This document shows positions 59,416 through 64,000 of a stretch of DNA of 64,000 bases, in pieces. The DNA is taken from the NCBI GenBank assembly GCA_051294375.1, contig CM119270.1, forward strand, positions 21,284,324 through 21,348,323. Direction: 5' to 3'. The notes below the pieces were generated by a model. That model was given only the letters and a program-made list of their open reading frames with translations, made no database searches and was not told where the DNA came from. The translations under genes and the position numbers were made by a program. Every line of letters begins with the position of its first letter. The first letter of the stretch is position 1. Source of the stretch: Paraspadella gotoi. Taxonomy: Eukaryota > Chaetognatha.

Positions 59416-59992
59416 NNNNNNNNNNNNNNNNNNNNNNNNNNNNNNNNNNNNNNNNNNNNNNNNNNNNNNNNNNNNNNNNNNNNNNNNNNNNNNNNNNNNN
59501 NNNNNNNNNNNNNNNNNNNNNNNNNNNNNNNNNNNNNNNNNNNNNNNNNNNNNNNNNNNNNNNNNNNNNNNNNNNNNNNNNNNNNNNNNNNNNNNNNNNN
59601 NNNNNNNNNNNNNNNNNNNNNNNNNNNNNNNNNNNNNNNNNNNNNNNNNNNNNNNNNNNNNNNNNNNNNNNNNNNNNNNNNNNNNNNNNNNNNNNNNNNN
59701 NNNNNNNNNNNNNNNNNNNNNNNNNNNNNNNNNNNNNNNNNNNNNNNNNNNNNNNNNNNNNNNNNNNNNNNNNNNNNNNNNNNNNNNNNNNNNNNNNNNN
59801 NNNNNNNNNNNNNNNNNNNNNNNNNNNNNNNNNNNNNNNNNNNNNNNNNNNNNNNNNNNNNNNNNNNNNNNNNNNNNNNNNNNNNNNNNNNNNNNNNNNN
59901 NNNNNNNNNNNNNNNNNNNNNNNNNNNNNNNNNNNNNNNNNNNNNNNNNNNNNNNNNNNNNNNNNNNNNNNNNNNNNNNNNNNNNNNNNNNN
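59416..59992. other. Assembly gap (577 N) starting in (CT)n
   Basis: The largest gap in the window; it hides the outer end of the inverted repeat's right arm. Confidence 1.
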
Positions 59993-61112
59993 CTTTTTTC
60001 TTTTTGATTTTTCTTCCTTTTTTATTTATTTATTTTTTTTATAAATTTCCTTTCTACTTTTATGTCTACCTTTTTACATTTACTTAACTTATTTTCCCGT
60101 CAGCTCTTTTATACAGACTTTGAAATGCTTCATTTATACTTTACTCAACAGACTATTTAAATATCTTTCCTACACCCAAGCGAAATAAAAAAAGGCTATT
60201 TGAGGTTTTAGTATTAAATTCGATTTATTCTCAATGGGTCATAAAATCAACGATAAAAGATCGAATAAAAGATACTTCAGACTAAAGGCTTTTTTTACGA
60301 TGCCCTTTCCTGCTTTTTAATTTCTAAAATTTTTGGTTTTGTAATATCAAATGGTGATTATTAGCATTACAATCTTTTTTAAAAAAATGTTTTGTGTCAT
60401 TTTTAATGTCTCTTTTTACTCTTACTGTCGCCAAAGAGAAAAAAAAATAATTAACGTTTAATGTTTTACTTCTGTACAACTTGTTGTTTGGACGGACAAT
60501 AATTACTGTGCGTGCTCCTCTTTTGTACGGTTCGTTTGATTTAACTGCTCTCTCTCTCTCTCTCTCTCTCNNNNNNNNNNNNNNNNNNNNNNNNNNNNNN
60601 NNNNNNNNNNNNNNNNNNNNNNNNNNNNNNNNNNNNNNNNNNNNNNNNNNNNNNNNNNNNNNNNNNNNNNNNNNNNNNNNNNNNNNNNNNNNNNNNNNNN
60701 NNNNNNNNNNNNNNNNNNNNNNNNNNNNNNNNNNNNGCTCTCTCTCTCGCTCTCTCTCGTTCCGCCTTGAGAGAGATAAACCATAAAAGCAGATTATCCG
60801 GTCATAATGTCCGACAATAAAATTTAAAACGAATTATGATGACTTCAATAAACTTCTTTTTTGATTTATAGATTCTTATTTTTTTTATTAAACAAAGACA
60901 CAACATTGATGAAAACGGAAAAAAACAAAACTCGATAGTTTGGTTAATTAACGTTGATCTTGTTTTAAATAATTAATTAATTAATTAACTAATTAATTAA
61001 CGTTCGTTCTTGTTTTCCGATTTTGCAACGAGTTAGGCTAATTGATTTTATTACGAAATGAATTGACTGATTTTCGCAGGAAAGAAATAAAGAAAAACGC
61101 CAAACGACTTGT

Positions 61113-61146
<34 letters not shown>

Positions 61147-62517
61147 NNNNNNNNNNNNNNNNNNNNNNNNNNNNNNNNNNNNNNNNNNNNNNNNNNNNNN
61201 NNNNNNNNNNNNNNNNNNNNNNNNNNNNNNNNNNNNNNNNNNNNNNNNNNNNNNNNNNNNNNNNNNNNNNNNNNNNNCTCTCTCTCTCACTCTCTATTTC
61301 TCCCTCCCTCTTTCTCCTGTCTCTTTCTTTGCAAGCAAGTTTTTCTCTTAGAAATTCTTAAAATAAAAATTACAAGTTTTATTATTTTCCGTTTTCGAAC
61401 CGGAAATCCGAACTACATAAATTAATGTTTTTCCTTGAATTAAATTTTTTTTTCTTTTCAATTTTTAAAAATTACGGACATTTAAAACGTTCGCTTAGTT
61501 ACAGACTTTGATTGTTATCACTTATCACCATGGTAACGTCAGCCATGCGCATTCGCGACAACAATAACAACTTTAACAACAACAACAACAACGAGAAGTA
61601 AAGCAGAATTAACGTTTGGATCTTTTTCTCTTGGCGGTCAAATCCGCGAGGCAATGGCACCAGAGTTTTGTTGCTGTTGCAGATGTGGTCGTCGTCTTTC
61701 GTCGTCTTCGTCGTCGTCGTCGTNNNNNNNNNNNNNNNNNNNNNNNNNNNNNNNNNNNNNNNNNNNNNNNNNNNNNNNNNNNNNNNNNNNNNNNNNNNNN
61801 NNNNNNNNNNNNNNNNNNNNNNNNNNNNNNNNNNNNNNNNNNNNNNNNNNNNNNNNNNNNNNNNNNNNNNNNNNNNNNNNNNNNNNNNNNNNNNNNNNNN
61901 NNNNNNNNNNNNNNNNCACTGTCGTCGTCCTCGTCGTCGTCGTCGTCTACTTTTTTTCTCTCTCTCTATGGCGTTTTTTGCCTCTCTGTCTCTCTCGTTC
62001 CTCTCGCTCTCTCTCTCTCGCTCTCCTCCTCTTTTTTTTTCCGAGGTCGCGCTGACCCGAAGCTTTGGAGAAGCATTGAGTCGGGCAGAGGAGGAGGAGG
62101 AGGAGGAGGAGGAGGAGAAAAAATAGGAAGAGAGAGAAAAAAAGTGAAAGAGAGAGAGTGATCTGGAGAGAGAGAGAGAGAGAGAGAGATCTCAACCAGG
62201 AAGAATTTTCTGCGGAAAAGAAACAAAAAAAAGAGAAGAAAATCCCAACTTTTTTGTTTCAAAAAACCAAAAAANNNNNNNNNNNNNNNNNNNNNNNNNN
62301 NNNNNNNNNNNNNNNNNNNNNNNNNNNNNNNNNNNNNNNNNNNNNNNNNNNNNNNNNNNNNNNNNNNNNNNNNNNNNNNNNNNNNNNNNNNNNNNNNNNN
62401 NNNNNNNNNNNNNNNNNNNNNNNNNNNNNNNNNNNNNNNNNNNNNNNNNNNNNNNNNNNNNNNNNNNNNNNNNNNNNNNNNNNNNNNNNNNNNNNNNNNN
62501 NNNNNNNNNNNNNNNNN
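59993..62517. other. AT-rich and microsatellite DNA with four gaps
   Basis: Gaps at 60571-60736 and 61147-61277 (each between (CT)n tracts), 61724-61916 (between (GTC)n tracts) and 62275-62517 (after an A-rich run). From 61530 to 61560, CACCATGGTAACGTCAGCCA resembles an RFX half-site plus a CRE half-site, but no gene can be tied to it. (TTAA)n-like repeats lie at 60968-61005. No firm gene. Confidence 0.6.
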
Positions 62518-62695
62518 CAGCTTCCACCCCCCCAACTTCCCACCTCCCGGGCTCTTTTTTTGTGGCCAACTCTTTCTGTCTCGGATTAACATCCTTCCCT
62601 TCGGCTTCAGCAACTTCAGCGACTGCGGCAGCTGCAGCAGCTGCGGCAGCGGAGAGAGTTGGCGTGGCGCGCTCGAGCTGCTGCTGCGGCTCTCT
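62518..62695 (-). CDS. Candidate exon truncated by an N gap, alanine-rich
   Basis: After acceptor tttttttttgtctgcggtag the minus strand reads REPQQQLERATPTLSAAAAA, then AVAEVAEAEGKDVNPRQKEL and ATKKEPGRWEVGGVEA, running into the gap at 62517. Composition is protein-like and the other two frames are worse or stopped. The continuation is lost in the gap, and sequence beyond the gap is not coding. No family is recognised. Confidence 0.4.
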
Positions 62696-64000
62696 CTACC
62701 GCAGACAAAAAAAAAGCAGAGAGAGAGCCAGAGAGAGAGAGAGCGAAAAAAACACACACACCAGAGAGAGACGAGCCAAGGAGAGAAGCACGCAAGGCGG
62801 CCATGGATGAGTTAAAAACCTCTAATGATAGAAGAAGAAGAAAAAGAAGAAGAAGAAAGAAAGAAAGAGAAAGAAGAAGATGAGAAGGAGAAACAAAAAA
62901 AAAACCCTGGCTCTCTCTCATCTCTCTGCTCATCGTCTCGGTCTGGGCTGCCTCTTCTTCTCGTCATCTCTTCTTCTTCGTCTTCATTGGTGTCATTCCT
63001 TCAGATCTATCTCTATTCTCGATTATGCTGATCTGTCTTCGNNNNNNNNNNNNNNNNNNNNNNNNNNNNNNNNNNNNNAGCCAGACTCTCTCTCTGCTTT
63101 GGCAAATACACACACAGAGCGAAAAAAATTCTTCCTTTTTTTTTGCATCGAAATTAATCGTTTTATTTTGTACCTTTGAAAATATCGATCGTTGTGGAGT
63201 TTGACAACAAAAACGACGACGACGACGACGATGACGACGACGACGACGACGACGACGACGATGTGCTTTTCTTTTCCTAACAAGATTCTCTATCTAATTA
63301 CGACGAAATGTCGTTCGTCGAATTTCGTCGCGTTTAACTGTGGAATTATAATACGACGGAATTGATTTATGACGCCTGTCAGCACCTGCTACGTCAACAA
63401 CGACACCTGTCAGCACCTGCTACGTCAACAACGACACCTGTCAGCACCTGTCACGCCGTCAACGACGCTTGTCATCTTTGCGACAGATGTCAAATTATTT
63501 GAAGTTAAAAAAATTCGTGGAAACTTTTATCTATTTTTGGTAGAAATAAATCAGTAATCAATAAATATAAAATTTATCAAAATTTCGGAATTATTTCAAC
63601 TAATTTCGATTTCCCGAATCTTTCTTTCTTTGCGACTAACATTGTCTCGTATCTTCGGCTTCAGATTTCAATCCAGACATTTGTTAAACTCGCAACTTTT
63701 GTCCCGACTTAATGTCCTGCCTTTGTGGCCTTTATCCTTTGTCCTGCCTTTGTGTCCTGACTTCCTATTTCCGCGTACTTTTTTTCCCGACCTATTGCCC
63801 CGAATTCTTGTCCTGACCTCATTATGTCCCTCTCTATTGTCCCGCTCTTTCTAAGAAATTGTCTCATTTCTCAGAAATCGTTTTCGCTCGTGACGCAAAG
63901 CGAAATCGCGTCCATGGAAATTTGGATTCTCTTTTCAGTAAGAATTCTAATATTAAAAGTTTAAAATATTAGCAAAAAATAGACAAATCACAATTTTATT
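62696..64000. other. Repeats, no firm gene
   Basis: Purine-rich GA/GAA DNA at 62700-62900, an N gap at 63042-63078, (GAC)n at 63213-63261 (its + frame reads VEFDNKN then poly-Asp then VLFFS and stop, a possible exon end), a 31-bp tandem repeat at 63371-63460, and loose TTTGTCCTGAC-type repeats at about 63690-63850. Confidence 0.5.
63371..63460. repeat. Three-copy 31-bp tandem repeat with CACCTG boxes
   Basis: The unit GACACCTGTCAGCACCTGCT plus ACGTCAACAAC is repeated about three times, the last diverged. Each unit carries two CACCTG (CAGGTG) E-boxes and one ACGTCA half-CRE. Confidence 0.85.

Overview
The window is nuclear DNA of an invertebrate animal. Evidence: spliceosomal GT-AG introns, a BTG/Tob-family gene, a calpain with a C-terminal penta-EF-hand region, a C2H2 zinc-finger gene, and a short TTAGGG-type tract. 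The lineage cannot be fixed from the sequence. Most of the 64 kb is AT-rich non-coding DNA loaded with (GA/CT)n microsatellites, other short tandem repeats and nine N gaps. Coding exons stand out as short GC-rich islands with many GAC/GTC/GCC triplets.

Layout. 1-6.8 kb: repeats and AT-rich DNA with two weak exon candidates. 6.8-8.0 kb: a two-exon BTG1/2-like gene (-) with a perfect CRE palindrome 12 bp before its ATG. 9.2-9.7 kb: a candidate two-exon gene fragment (-). 10-20.7 kb: repeats, a cluster of TCACGTGA boxes at 17.8 kb and one candidate exon. 20.8-29.3 kb: a twelve-exon calpain gene (+) with an alternative last exon; the nucleophile Cys is Ala and the oxyanion-hole Gln is Arg, while His and Asn remain. 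This predicted pseudo-protease is the most interesting gene here. 30.1-32.3 kb: a five-exon gene (-) for a 413-residue two-finger C2H2 protein with an AT-hook-like motif. 33.1-33.9 kb: short poly-Asp exons (-). 34-36 kb: ambiguous exons. 36.3-39.3 kb: a low-complexity gene (+). 37.7-45.6 kb: AT-rich DNA with an ~80-bp tandem array next to a tRNA-like sequence.

45.6-59.4 kb is a giant inverted repeat. Two ~6.8-kb arms face each other around a short spacer containing a 25-N gap. A ~3.7-kb core of each arm is an exact mirror by coordinates, while both flanks carry many substitutions and indels. This fits two haplotypes, or one contig used twice, joined head to head; a real palindrome is the alternative. 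59.4-64 kb holds six gaps, most at microsatellites, and one truncated candidate exon (-).

The three firm genes are unrelated in function. BTG proteins recruit the CCR4-NOT deadenylase, the calpain-like protein is probably a non-catalytic scaffold, and the zinc-finger protein is probably a DNA-binding regulator. Many small exons below are inferences from open frame plus splice sites and are scored low.
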